Positions 9,451 through 18,389 of a DNA stretch of 64,000 nt are shown one piece after another. The position numbers and the translations under genes were made by a program. Position 1 is the stretch's first letter; each line of letters starts with the position of its first letter. Under the pieces are notes generated by a model that was given only the letters and a program-made list of their open reading frames with translations, did no database searches and had not been told where the DNA came from. Source of the stretch: Chloroflexota bacterium (lineage in GTDB: Bacteria > Chloroflexota > Dormibacteria > Dormibacterales > Dormibacteraceae); contig VBFH01000024.1 in NCBI GenBank assembly GCA_005883575.1, positions 116,113 to 180,112 on the forward strand, read 5' to 3'.

Positions 9451-11157
9451 TTACGACAGGCCGACTATGTCCCCGTTCTCGTCGATGTCGATGCTGGTCG
9501 CGTTCGGCTTGGTCGGCAGCCCAGGCATGGTGCGCATGTCGCCGCAGATCGGGTAGATGAACCCGGCGCCCACCGACGCGCGGACCTCGCGCACCGGCAG
9601 CACCCACCCGGTCGGGGCACCCTTCATCTTCGGATCCGACGAGATCGAGAGGTGCGTCTTGGCGATGCATACAGGGAGGCGCCCAAACCCGCTCGCTTCG
9701 TAGGCGTCGAGCTGCTTGGCGGCCGCTGGGTCGTATTCGACCCGCCGCGCTCCATAGATCCGCAGCGCGATCGCTTCGATCTTCTCGCGCAGCGTCGCGG
9801 CGTCCGGATAGAGCAGCTGGAACGTGCTCGGCTCTTCGGCCGCAGCGGCGACCATCTCGGCCAGCTCGACGGCGCCCTCGCCCCCGTCGGCGAAGTTGTG
9901 ACACACGGCTGAACGGACGCCCAGGTGCTCCGCAAGCTCTCGGATGGCGCGGTGCTCTGAGGGATGGTCGCCCGGAAAGGCATTGATGGCCACCACCGGG
10001 GTCACGCCGTGGATCTGGATGTTTTCGACCTGCTTGCGCAGGTTTGCCGCGCCGGCGAGGACATCGTCTGGATTCTCCTGGAGCAGGTCCGGCGGCAGGG
10101 GTCTGCCGGCCACCACTCGGTACTTCCCCGAATGGACTTTGAGCGCGCGGACGGTGGCTACGATCACGGCGGCGTCAGGCGCAAGACCCGAGGTTCGGCA
10201 CTTGATGTTGAAGAAGCGCTCGGCTCCCATGTCGGCGCCAAAGCCCGCCTCCGTGACCAGGAAGTCACCGCCGTGTATGCCGATCAGGTCGGCGAGCACC
10301 GACGACGCGCCGTTGGCGATGTTGCCAAAGGGTCCGGCGTGGACGAGGACCGGTGTGTTCTCCAGCGTCTGCAACAGGTTGGGCTTGACGGCGTCGCGCA
10401 TGATCACGGTCATCGCGCCGCCGGCGTGGAGGAAGTCGGCCGTGATGGGCTGCCCGTCGCGGGCCAGCCCGATGACCATCCGGCCGAGGCGCTTGCGCAT
10501 GTCCTGCAGCGACGTCGAGAGCGCCAGCACCGCCATCACCTCGGAGGCGGCCGTGATGTCGAAACCGGTCTGCCGGGTGACGCCGTCCTCCGGGGCGCCG
10601 AGGCCGACCACGACACTGCGGAGCACACGGTCGCTCACGTCCAGGACCCGACGCCAGGTGATGCTGTGAAGGTCGATCGGGAAGTCGCGCAGACTGTGGT
10701 GGATGTAGTTGTCGATCATCGCGGCGAGCAGGTTGTGCGCCGCGGTGACGGCGTGGAAGTCTCCTGTCAAATGTAAGTTGAGCCGATCCATCGGCACGAC
10801 CTGGCTGTAGCCACCGCCCGCGGCGCCGCCCTTGATCCCGAACGTCGGCCCCATCGACGGCTGCCGGATCGCCACCGTCGCCCGTTTGCCGATCTTGCCG
10901 AGCGCATCTCCCAGCCCGACCGTGGTCGTGGTCTTGCCCTCGCCCAGGGGAGTGGGCGTGATGGCGGAGACGACGACGTACTTTGCCTTGGGCCGTGCCC
11001 GAAGCTCGTCGATCGCGTCGAGCTTGACCTTGGCGACGTCGTGCCCGTAGGGCTCGAGGAGGTGCGAGCCGATGCCCATCTTGGCCGCGATGTCCGGCAT
11101 GGGCATGAGGTGCGCCCTGCGCGCGATCTCGAGGTCGGTCGGGAACTCAACCTTCAT
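9451..11157 (-). CDS. fhs: formate--tetrahydrofolate ligase
   Basis: 568 residues, a normal length for the family. The P-loop TPLGEGKTTTTVGLG lies at 68-82, with the conserved RQPSMGPTFGIKGGAAGGG shortly after. The enzyme interconverts formate plus THF plus ATP with 10-formyl-THF. Run in reverse it yields ATP and formate from 10-formyl-THF, which would make it the last step of methyl oxidation in this locus. The start ATG at 11157 has AAGGAG eight bases upstream. It follows the MetF-like gene by 12 bases on the same strand, so they are probably co-transcribed. Confidence 0.97.
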   Translation of the reverse strand: MKVEFPTDLEIARRAHLMPMPDIAAKMGIGSHLLEPYGHDVAKVKLDAIDELRARPKAKYVVVSAITPTPLGEGKTTTTVGLGDALGKIGKRATVAIRQPSMGPTFGIKGGAAGGGYSQVVPMDRLNLHLTGDFHAVTAAHNLLAAMIDNYIHHSLRDFPIDLHSITWRRVLDVSDRVLRSVVVGLGAPEDGVTRQTGFDITAASEVMAVLALSTSLQDMRKRLGRMVIGLARDGQPITADFLHAGGAMTVIMRDAVKPNLLQTLENTPVLVHAGPFGNIANGASSVLADLIGIHGGDFLVTEAGFGADMGAERFFNIKCRTSGLAPDAAVIVATVRALKVHSGKYRVVAGRPLPPDLLQENPDDVLAGAANLRKQVENIQIHGVTPVVAINAFPGDHPSEHRAIRELAEHLGVRSAVCHNFADGGEGAVELAEMVAAAAEEPSTFQLLYPDAATLREKIEAIALRIYGARRVEYDPAAAKQLDAYEASGFGRLPVCIAKTHLSISSDPKMKGAPTGWVLPVREVRASVGAGFIYPICGDMRTMPGLPTKPNATSIDIDENGDIVGLS

Positions 11158-11169
11158 GACACCACTCCT

Positions 11170-12051
11170 TCAGCTGAGGCGAGAAAGCATCTCTCGCCGC
11201 CATCTCTCCGTCGGCTCGATCTCGTTGAACGTGAACACATGGAGGCCGGCGACGCGCCGGTCGGGTGACGCCAGTTCGGGTACCAGTGCGCTCAGAAACC
11301 TGCCCGGCTCGTAGCCGCCGGGCCGAAACATGCGCGCGACCCAGCTGGGATGACCGCGCAGGAAACGCGCAGACTCCGCGACGCCGATCTTCGTCGACAA
11401 GCGCAAAAGCCTGGCTGGATCGGCCACCCCGGCCATGCCAAGGTAGATCGGGAGCTGGACGCCACGCCGGCGCACACGCTCGACCCACCGCTTCACCGTC
11501 TCAGGATCGAAGCTCATGTTGCTGACGATGTAGGTCGCCAGCCGGCGCTTGTCCCACATCGCCTGGATGGTCACGTCGTCGTGGATGAACGGATGGCTCT
11601 CTGGGTAACCGGTGACGCCGATCTGGAGAAGCCCATGATCGGCGGGCAGCGCTGAGATCAGAGAGAGGGAGTCGGGGAATTGCCCGGCCGGCTCGCGCGC
11701 GTCGCCGGCCACCACAAAGATGTCTGTGATGCCGGCGGCTTTCAGGGCGTCGACGATCTGACCGAGCTCATGGGCGTCCCGGATCAGCCGCGCCGACAGG
11801 TGTGGCACGGCGTGGTAGCCGAGCTTGGCGAGGCGCACGGCGAGAAGGACGGTGGCCGGCATGCCGCGCCTTGGCGAGGCGGTGACGGTGATCGTGACCT
11901 CTTTCGGGACGTGCGCGGCGACCAGGTCGGCAGCCTCGTCGGTGGGCAAGACCTCGTAGCGAGGGGTGCGAAGCAGCTCGGCCAGCGCTCCACCCTTCTG
12001 CGCCCGAAGCGGCTTCACCACGCCCACCTGCGATGGCGCACTATACGCCAC
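11170..12051 (-). CDS. methylenetetrahydrofolate reductase-like protein (MetF family)
   Basis: 293 residues, TIM-barrel MetF-type length, with family-like stretches VTITVTASPRRG, DIFVVAGDAREPAG, GVTGYPESHP, YIVSNMSFDPETV and GLHVFTFNEIEPTERW. In this setting it would oxidise methyl-THF to methylene-THF, the step after methyl transfer from the corrinoid protein. It is divergent from classical MetF, as in other methylamine and betaine demethylation clusters. The GTG start at 12051 has no clear Shine-Dalgarno; in-frame GTGs about ten codons on (after AGGTGGG) are plausible alternatives. The fhs gene follows by 12 bases. Confidence 0.85.
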   Translation of the reverse strand: MAYSAPSQVGVVKPLRAQKGGALAELLRTPRYEVLPTDEAADLVAAHVPKEVTITVTASPRRGMPATVLLAVRLAKLGYHAVPHLSARLIRDAHELGQIVDALKAAGITDIFVVAGDAREPAGQFPDSLSLISALPADHGLLQIGVTGYPESHPFIHDDVTIQAMWDKRRLATYIVSNMSFDPETVKRWVERVRRRGVQLPIYLGMAGVADPARLLRLSTKIGVAESARFLRGHPSWVARMFRPGGYEPGRFLSALVPELASPDRRVAGLHVFTFNEIEPTERWRREMLSRLS

Positions 12052-12066
12052 TGTCGCGCAGTGCGC
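12036..12066. promoter_or_regulatory. nested inverted repeats at the start of the metF-like/fhs operon
   Basis: GCGCACT (12036-12042) is mirrored by AGTGCGC (12060-12066), and inside this CACTG-TCGCG-CAGTG (12049-12063) is a perfect 5-5-5 inverted repeat that includes the annotated GTG start. A GCGCAAC heptamer follows at 12063-12069, also present at the corrinoid/IclR promoter. It could be an operator or a 5' hairpin. The short GC-rich elements could also arise by chance. Confidence 0.35.
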
Positions 12067-12081
12067 AACAGCCGGATCGAC

Positions 12082-13521
12082 TCAGAAGGGCCGCGGGAGG
12101 AGCAGGATCGCGTTGCGGTCCGCCGGCGTGCCCGGACGCCAGGAATCGAATCCGTTCAACGGCACGTTCGCGGCCAGCTCGCGGTGCAGACCTGCAAGAC
12201 CCTTCCCATCGTGGTCGACCATGGTGCACGCGATGGCCAGTTGGTCATCTCGAGTCCTGAAGATCTCGATCAGGCGCGCCTGGCAAGGCCAGTCGACGAG
12301 CGAGCCGGTGGTCACCTCCCAGAAACCGGTGCGCGCCTGGATGCGATTCGCATGGATGTGCCCGTTCAGCCATAGGATCACGTTGGGAAACCGCGACAAA
12401 AGCTCGAGCAGGTCGGGCCCCAGCCTCTCGCCCCGCGGGTTGGAGAGGCTGTCGAGGCCGTGGTGGGACAGGATGACGATGTAGCGGTCCCGTCCTTCCT
12501 CGAGCCGGCGCTCCAGCCAAGCCAGCTGGACCTCGTCAATGCTTCCATCCGCGCCGCCCGCGTCGCAGACGGTATCGAGCATGATCAGGCGGACCGGACC
12601 GAGGTCGTGTACGTAGTACGACTCGGGCATCAGATCCTGGCGCTCGATGTGGCGGCGCTGCGGATCGGCCGCGACCTCCAGATAGTCGCCGGTCATGAAC
12701 AGCTCGGGCTGATTCATGAACGTCTCCACCGCGATGTCGGCGTCGAGACCGGGCGGCATCTCGATCGGCTTGCGGGACCCTGTCATCGCCGTGGCCAGGG
12801 CCGGCGTCACGATCCCGACCCCCTGGCAGGCTTGCTCGTGGTTTCCCCAGCAGCGAAGCCACGGCAGCCTCATACCTTCGGACGGAAACGGTTGGGCGGC
12901 CTCGTCCAGCAGGCCTGTATGCGTGGGAAAGCCGAGCCCGGACTGAAAGACGTCGCCGGCCTCGGGACCGTCGGGCTTCCAATAGATGTCGCCGGGCCAA
13001 TCTGTCCGCTGGACCCCGTCGTAACCGGGTGCACCTGAATCGGGGCGAACCGTGCCCCCATTCAGAAGAGCGAGGAAATTGGTCAGCTCGTTGTGCTGCG
13101 TGTTGTCGACCGCATCTCCGGTCATGACGGCGAGCTGCAGCGGACTGCCTGTCAGCGGTGCTGATTCGACGGCGTTGATGGTGCGGACCATGGCTGCGAT
13201 GGCGTGGGTGTTCAACATCTCCTGCGGACGGTGCATCGTCAGCAGCTCGCGGAAGCGCGGATCCTGCCACTCCCGGTTGACGAACTCGAAGCGCGCGGGC
13301 GACTGCGCGTCGGTCACATGGAGATCGGTGAGGTGTGCGATGCAGACGATCGCCTCGCTGGCGAGCGCGACGTCGCCCGACGCGAAGTCGGTCCTGATCG
13401 AGTGGGGCTCGCCGGCAAGCTCGACGACCTCCCGATACGCAGCCTTGGATCCATACCGAACCACGCGCCCCGCGCCCAACGTCCTTTCGGTCGTCAGGAC
13501 CGAGCGCGCCGGCGACCTCAC
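12082..13521 (-). CDS. calcineurin-like metallophosphoesterase (TIGR03767-like)
   Basis: 479 residues with the full set of calcineurin-type metal ligands: HLTDLHV, MTGDAVDN, WGNHEQ, ILSHHGLDS and LNGHIHANR. The surrounding sequence (ARFEFVNREWQDPRF, NGGTVRPDSGAPGYDGVQ) resembles the actinobacterial TIGR03767 subgroup. No signal peptide is obvious. It starts GTG overlapping the stop of the ABC ATPase gene by four bases, so it is the last gene of the importer operon. It may hydrolyse a phosphoester in or derived from the imported substrate; that is inference. Confidence 0.88.
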   Translation of the reverse strand: MRSPARSVLTTERTLGAGRVVRYGSKAAYREVVELAGEPHSIRTDFASGDVALASEAIVCIAHLTDLHVTDAQSPARFEFVNREWQDPRFRELLTMHRPQEMLNTHAIAAMVRTINAVESAPLTGSPLQLAVMTGDAVDNTQHNELTNFLALLNGGTVRPDSGAPGYDGVQRTDWPGDIYWKPDGPEAGDVFQSGLGFPTHTGLLDEAAQPFPSEGMRLPWLRCWGNHEQACQGVGIVTPALATAMTGSRKPIEMPPGLDADIAVETFMNQPELFMTGDYLEVAADPQRRHIERQDLMPESYYVHDLGPVRLIMLDTVCDAGGADGSIDEVQLAWLERRLEEGRDRYIVILSHHGLDSLSNPRGERLGPDLLELLSRFPNVILWLNGHIHANRIQARTGFWEVTTGSLVDWPCQARLIEIFRTRDDQLAIACTMVDHDGKGLAGLHRELAANVPLNGFDSWRPGTPADRNAILLLPRPF

Positions 13522-14597
13522 GAAGCGGCGGGTACTGCCTCTTCCCTCTGGATCAGGACCGGGTCAGTTCGCAGGGCGAGACGGACCTTCGTTCCGGCGG
13601 GATGCTGGGAGGCCGCGGAGGTCGGCAGCTGGGCAAGCACTGTCGTGTCGCCGAGGTCGACCGTGACGCGGCTCACCGCGCCCAGAAACGCAACCGCGAT
13701 CACCGTGCCCACCAGAGGCCCTTCCTCCATCTCCCCGTCGCTGGCGAGGGTTACCGCCTCCGGTCTTATGAGGGCGATCGCCGGCCCGTCCGGGACATCA
13801 GGATGGACGAGCGGGATGCTCGTCCCACGCACCTCGACCGCGCCGGCGCGAACCGTACCCGACATGCGATTCGTCAGGCCGACGAAATCGGCGACGAACG
13901 GCGTTGCCGGCCGCGAGTAGACGAGTGTCGGAGGGCCGAGCTGTTCGAGCTTCCCGGCCTGCATCACGCCGACCCGGTCGGCGATCGCGAGCGCCTCCTC
14001 CTGGTCATGCGTGACGAACAGAGTCGTGGTGCCGACCTCCAGCTGCACGCGGCGGATCTCATCCCGCAAGCGCGAGCGGACCTTCGCGTCCAGCGCGGAC
14101 AGCGGCTCATCCAGCAACAGCACCTGCGGCTGAATGGCAAGCGCGCGGGCGAGCGCCACCCGCTGCTGCTGGCCCCCCGACATCTGGTTGGCGTAGCGGT
14201 TGGCGAAGCGGCCCAGGCCCACAAGCTCGAGCATGTCGAGGGCGCGCTTTTTGCGCTCGGCGGCGTTGACACGCCGCATCTGCAGGCCGAAGGCGACGTT
14301 CTCCCACGCGACCATGTGCGGAAAGAGCGAGTACGCCTGGAAGACCATGCCGATGTTGCGTCGGTTGGCGGGGAGGCCGGTGACGTCCTCACCGCCGATC
14401 ACGATCCGGCCCTCGTCCGCCTCCTCGAGGCCAGCGAGCAGCCGCAGCGCCGTCGTCTTCCCACATCCCGATGGACCGAGGAGCGCGACGAGCTCTCCCG
14501 GCGCCAGCGTCAGCGACAGGCCGTCGAGCGCGGTGACGGTGCCGTATCGCCGGACCAGATTCTCGAGCCTGACCTCAACCCCGGATCGCTCCATCAT
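13518..14597 (-). CDS. ABC transporter ATP-binding protein, PotA/FbpC type
   Basis: 359 residues. Walker A GPSGCGKTT, signature MSGGQQQRVALARAL, Walker B LLLDEPLSALD and the H-loop (THDQEEAL) are all intact. A C-terminal TOBE region of ~120 residues marks the polyamine/iron/phosphonate/sugar importer class. The start overlaps the stop of the preceding permease (ATGATGGAG, coupled). It powers the two permeases and binding protein encoded upstream. The class does not by itself reveal the substrate. Confidence 0.93.
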   Translation of the reverse strand: MMERSGVEVRLENLVRRYGTVTALDGLSLTLAPGELVALLGPSGCGKTTALRLLAGLEEADEGRIVIGGEDVTGLPANRRNIGMVFQAYSLFPHMVAWENVAFGLQMRRVNAAERKKRALDMLELVGLGRFANRYANQMSGGQQQRVALARALAIQPQVLLLDEPLSALDAKVRSRLRDEIRRVQLEVGTTTLFVTHDQEEALAIADRVGVMQAGKLEQLGPPTLVYSRPATPFVADFVGLTNRMSGTVRAGAVEVRGTSIPLVHPDVPDGPAIALIRPEAVTLASDGEMEEGPLVGTVIAVAFLGAVSRVTVDLGDTTVLAQLPTSAASQHPAGTKVRLALRTDPVLIQREEAVPAAS

Positions 14598-15445
14598 CTT
14601 GGCGATCCAGCTGTCGGGCCGATGCCGACCGTTGTGACGGCCTCTGGACGCACGCGGCGGGGACGGCCGCCGATGAAGGCGATCGCCACGAGCAGGACGA
14701 AGGCGAACAACAGCGACGCAACCGCTACGGCGACCGACACACCGGCATTATCGCGGCCCAGGTGCACGAGCTCGACCTGCAGGTTGTTGTAGAGCAGGTT
14801 GTTGGCGATCGTGTACTCGCCGAGGACCAGGGCCACCGAAAGGAGGGTTGCGTTCAGGATCGCGTTCGAGATGTTGGGGACGATCACCCGCCATATCACG
14901 TCGAACCAGTTCGCGCCGAGGCTGCGCGCAGCCTCGGAAAGGGTCTTGACGTCGATCGCGCCAAGGCCCGCATCGATCGCGCGGTAGCAGTACGGAAGCA
15001 CCAGCACCACATAAGCGAACGCGAGCGTCAGGATCGAATCGCTCAGGTTGGTGTTGAGCCAGAGGTACATCGGGAACAGGCCGACGACCAGTACGATGGC
15101 CGGAATCGTAAGAGGCAGCAGACAGATGAACTCGACGATCCGGCTCAGGCGTGGCAGCTTGAGGCGCACCCAGACCATCGTCGGGACAAGCAGCACCAGC
15201 ATCGCGATCGAGGTGATGAGGGCGAGCTGCAGCGAGGCGAAGATCGCATCCGTCAGGTCCGGGTACTTAGGGATCGACTGCCAGTACTCCAGGGTTCGTG
15301 AGCCGTTGTTGGCCCGGGTCGAGAACTCGATCATCGCGCCCAGGGGGACAAGGAAGAAGATCGCTGCCAGCGCGAAGACGACGTACCGAAAGACCTGTAG
15401 CTTGATCCGCCGGGTTTGGTGAATGCTGCGAGCGGCTACAGCCAT
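14594..15445 (-). CDS. ABC transporter permease, PotC type
   Basis: About 283 residues from the ATG at 15445, which overlaps the upstream permease by 10 bases. Six membrane segments are visible, and the EAA-type cytoplasmic loop reads EAARSLGANWFDVIWRVIVPN. It begins with a basic cytoplasmic stretch (MAVAARSIHQTRRIK). It pairs with the second permease as the membrane channel of the importer. A longer open frame runs upstream of 15445, but that part is antisense-like noise over the other permease and is not included. Confidence 0.9.
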   Translation of the reverse strand: MAVAARSIHQTRRIKLQVFRYVVFALAAIFFLVPLGAMIEFSTRANNGSRTLEYWQSIPKYPDLTDAIFASLQLALITSIAMLVLLVPTMVWVRLKLPRLSRIVEFICLLPLTIPAIVLVVGLFPMYLWLNTNLSDSILTLAFAYVVLVLPYCYRAIDAGLGAIDVKTLSEAARSLGANWFDVIWRVIVPNISNAILNATLLSVALVLGEYTIANNLLYNNLQVELVHLGRDNAGVSVAVAVASLLFAFVLLVAIAFIGGRPRRVRPEAVTTVGIGPTAGSPR

Positions 15446-16338
15446 CTCGCCGTCCTCCGCTGCAGGAGCGAGTACAGGATCGTGACCAGCGTGACGATGA
15501 TGATCATCTCGATGGCGATCGCCTTCGCGAAGCCTGGTTCGAACGCACCTACCTCGCTGCTCATCGCCCCGGCGATCTGCTGGGCGAGCACGGGCTGGCC
15601 CTGGTTGATCAGCGCGTTGGCGGTGGCGTAGGCGGAGAACGCGTTGGCGAACAAGAGCAGCACGGCACCCAGGAAAGCTGGGAAAAGCAATGGCCCGGCG
15701 ACGTGGCGCCAGTAGTGCCAGGTGTTGCCGCCCAGGCTCTCCGCGGCTTCCCGCCACTGCGGTTTGATGCCGTCGAGCGCGGGCAGGAAGACCAGGACCA
15801 TCAGCGGGATCTGGAAATACAGGTAGACCAGGTCCAGGCCAGGGATGTCGAACAGCCAGATCCCGTGGGCGTAGTAGTCGAAGCCGTGCGCCTTGGCGAA
15901 GAGATAAACGAAGCCCGCCGAGCCAATGCTGGCGATGAAGGCAAAGGCGAGGGTGACGCCGCCGAACTGAGCCAGAACTCCTGACGCGGAGACCGTCAGC
16001 CGCCGCAACAGACCGTTCGGGCTCCCCGTGACGATCGCGTACGCCAGAATCGCGCCCAGCGACGCGCCGAGGAGGGCCGTGATCGCTGAGATCACCGTGG
16101 TGTCGATCGTCGCCTTGAACACATAGGAGCGCGACAGGTTTCGGAAGTTGTCCAACGTGAATGCGTTGTCGGCGTTCAGGAAGGCGCCGATGCCGATGAT
16201 CACCGACGGCAGGACGAGAAAAAAACCGACGTAGGCGAGGAACGGCACGGCGCCGATCCAATCAAGAGAGAACCGTCGGCCGCCCAGACGTGGGCGGCCG
16301 ACGGTGGTTGCTACAGCCGGATTTCCGGCAGCTGTCAA
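15436..16338 (-). CDS. ABC transporter permease, PotB type
   Basis: 300 residues with about six membrane segments and the EAA loop EAAESLGGNTWHYWRHVAGP. Its ATG overlaps the stop of the solute-binding protein gene (ATGA at 16335-16338). The first ~22 codons contain a perfect 15-bp hairpin (16272-16305), annotated separately. It forms the heterodimeric channel with the downstream permease. Confidence 0.9.
   Translation of the reverse strand: MTAAGNPAVATTVGRPRLGGRRFSLDWIGAVPFLAYVGFFLVLPSVIIGIGAFLNADNAFTLDNFRNLSRSYVFKATIDTTVISAITALLGASLGAILAYAIVTGSPNGLLRRLTVSASGVLAQFGGVTLAFAFIASIGSAGFVYLFAKAHGFDYYAHGIWLFDIPGLDLVYLYFQIPLMVLVFLPALDGIKPQWREAAESLGGNTWHYWRHVAGPLLFPAFLGAVLLLFANAFSAYATANALINQGQPVLAQQIAGAMSSEVGAFEPGFAKAIAIEMIIIVTLVTILYSLLQRRTARWL
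16272..16305 (-). promoter_or_regulatory. perfect 15-bp hairpin just downstream of the binding-protein gene
   Basis: ACCGTCGGCCGCCCA at 16272-16286 is followed by a four-base loop GACG and its exact reverse complement at 16291-16305. It sits in the first codons of the permease, 30-63 bases past the end of the solute-binding protein gene in the direction of transcription. Hairpins at this position in ABC operons can stabilise the upstream mRNA or attenuate downstream expression, giving an excess of binding protein over permease. Here it is coding DNA, so it does both jobs if functional. Confidence 0.6.
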
Positions 16339-17459
16339 GCGATCGCTGCGTCCCAGTGCGCGACGACGTAGTTCTTCGCGGCGGTGGACTGGGTGTCACT
16401 CATGAATTGCGGGGTGCCGTTGACCGCGGGCAGCTTGGCGGCGGCCGCTTGGTCGATCTTTCCGGACTTCTCCATGGCCGCCTGGCGCACCGGCCGCGCG
16501 AGGCCCTTCAACCAGAGGTTTTGGCCCTCATCGGAGTAGAGGTACTCCTCCCACAACCGCGCCGCGGCCGGGTGAGGAGCCGTCTTGCTGATCGCCTGCG
16601 CGTAATAGCCGCCGAGGATCGCATTGTTCGGCACGAAGACCTTCCAGGCTGGCACGTCCTTGCCATGTCCGGCGGACAGGTAGTCCCAGTCGAAGACGAC
16701 CGGTGTGGTGCCGTTCTTCACCGTCGCGGTCGTGGCTTGAACGGGCACGAAGGTTCCGGCCTTCTTCAGGTCATGGAAAAACTGGACGCCCGCGCTGATG
16801 TCATCCAGCGAGCCACCCTTCGCGAGGTTGGCCATCATGACGCCGTTCAAAGCCGCATTGGCCTGCTTCGGGTTGCCGTTCAGCGCCACCTTGCCCTTGA
16901 ACGCCGCTCCCTTCAGGTCGTCGATCGACTTGATATCAGGCACCTTGCTCGAGTCGTAGCCGATGGACATGAACCCTCCGTAGTCCTGGAACCACAGCCC
17001 GGTCGACTCCTTCTGGCTGTCCAGGATGTCGCCCCAGGTCGCGACTTTGTAGGGCGCGAACAGGTCCGTGTTCGCCAGCGCGACCGCCATGCCCACGTCG
17101 AGCACGTCCGGCGCGCGGCTTGTGCTGCCGAGCTGCTTCACCGCGTTCACCTCGTCCTGACTGCTGCCGTCGGGGTTGTCCGAGGTGATCTTGATGCCGT
17201 ACTTGGCGGCGAACCCGTCGAGGATCGCGCCGTAGTTGGCCCAGTCCCGGGGCAGGGCGATGACGTTCAGCTTGCCTTCGGCCTTGGCCGCGGCCTCGAG
17301 AGCTGACATCCCGCCGCAGGCGGAGGCAGACGTCGCTGTCTTGGCGGACGACTCGCTGCACGACGCCGAGCCTCCACCCGAGGAGCTGCCACAGGCAGCC
17401 ACCACAAAAAGTGCCACCACGGCGATGCCGAGGCGGCGCGTCAGACTACCCAATCTCAT
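16335..17459 (-). CDS. extracellular solute-binding lipoprotein of PotABCD-type ABC importer
   Basis: 374 residues from the ATG at 17459, chosen because GGAGGGGAAG lies just upstream; a longer frame to 17510 lacks this. The signal peptide ends in the lipobox VVAACGSSS. The mature protein has the PotD/FutA-like layout (RDWANYGAILDGFAAKYGI, DVLDVGMAVALANTDLFAPYK, VFDWDYLSAGHG). It is the first gene of a five-gene operon with two permeases, ATPase and metallophosphoesterase. The ligand is unknown; the surrounding one-carbon genes suggest a methylated amine or a phosphorylated derivative. The Ser/Cys-rich linker after the lipobox holds two further cysteines, which is unusual. Confidence 0.9.
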   Translation of the reverse strand: MRLGSLTRRLGIAVVALFVVAACGSSSGGGSASCSESSAKTATSASACGGMSALEAAAKAEGKLNVIALPRDWANYGAILDGFAAKYGIKITSDNPDGSSQDEVNAVKQLGSTSRAPDVLDVGMAVALANTDLFAPYKVATWGDILDSQKESTGLWFQDYGGFMSIGYDSSKVPDIKSIDDLKGAAFKGKVALNGNPKQANAALNGVMMANLAKGGSLDDISAGVQFFHDLKKAGTFVPVQATTATVKNGTTPVVFDWDYLSAGHGKDVPAWKVFVPNNAILGGYYAQAISKTAPHPAAARLWEEYLYSDEGQNLWLKGLARPVRQAAMEKSGKIDQAAAAKLPAVNGTPQFMSDTQSTAAKNYVVAHWDAAIA

Positions 17460-17603
17460 GCTTGGTCTTCCCCTCCATATGCCGGCCGGGCACCGGCGCC
17501 CTTTGAACACGGGAAATGATGGCCCTAGACGCCCGACGTTGCAAGGACACCGTTCAAGGGTGCGGTTGATTTCAGTCAGGCTGAGGTTAATGCCATCTGG
17601 GGG

Positions 17604-18389
17604 CTAAGTTTCAGTTCGCCTGCCTCGGTATCCGAGCCGCCGCGAGAGGTCGGCCGCTCCGTCTCGGGTCAGACGGTCGAGCTCGGTGGGATTTCCGGAC
17701 CGCAAGCGGTGCGACGGGCCGCTCAGGTCGAGTGCCGCCACGACCTCGCCGTCGGGGCCGAAGACCGGGGCGGCGACTGCGTCGAGACCGAGCTCGAGCT
17801 CTTCGTGGGTGTGGGCGACGCCCATCTGCCGGGCTTCCTCGAGCTGCCTTTCGAGCTGGTCACGATCCGTGACGGTATCCGGCGTCAGGCGCTGCAGCGG
17901 CAGCGCGAGCAACCGTTCCCGAACAGCTTCCGGCCCGAACGCAAGAATTGCCTTGCCGCTGGCGGTGGAGTGGACGGGCGTGCGGCGCCCCAGCCAGTTC
18001 ACGCTGACCACCGAGGTGGAGGCGGTGGCCTGCTCGATGGGCACGATGACGTCGCCGGTCAAGACGTCGAGGGTCGCCGTCTCGCCGGTGGCCGCGGCCA
18101 GGCGCTCGCACACCGGGCGAGCCACGTAGCGAAGGTCGAACTCGCCGGTCACCACACTGGCGAGCTGCGGCAGGCGACGGCCGAGCCGGTAGCGGGCGGT
18201 GCGCTGGTCGCGCTCCACCAGCGCGTGGCGTTCCAGCGTGCCCAGCAGCCGGAGCGCCGTCGAGCGGTGGACGTGGAGCTCGCGGGCGACGTCGGCGCCG
18301 GTGCGCCAACCGCCCTGGGCGAGCAGGTCGAGGATGGCCACCGCCCGCTCTACAGAGCGGACCGAGAGATCCCTCGCCTCGTTGCTCAC
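17604..18389 (-). CDS. IclR-family transcriptional regulator
   Basis: 261 residues. An N-terminal winged helix-turn-helix (SVERAVAILDLLAQGGWRTG, then HRSTALRLLGTLERHALVE) is followed by the IclR effector domain (TGETATLDVLTGD, VHSTASGKAILAF, GVAHTHEELELGLDAVAAPVF, AALDLSGPSHRL). It is divergent from the corrinoid operon and lies just downstream of the Pot-type importer promoter, so it is the obvious candidate regulator of the locus. Palindromic sites in the 18381-18470 gap could be its operators. Confidence 0.93.
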   Translation of the reverse strand: MSNEARDLSVRSVERAVAILDLLAQGGWRTGADVARELHVHRSTALRLLGTLERHALVERDQRTARYRLGRRLPQLASVVTGEFDLRYVARPVCERLAAATGETATLDVLTGDVIVPIEQATASTSVVSVNWLGRRTPVHSTASGKAILAFGPEAVRERLLALPLQRLTPDTVTDRDQLERQLEEARQMGVAHTHEELELGLDAVAAPVFGPDGEVVAALDLSGPSHRLRSGNPTELDRLTRDGAADLSRRLGYRGRRTET

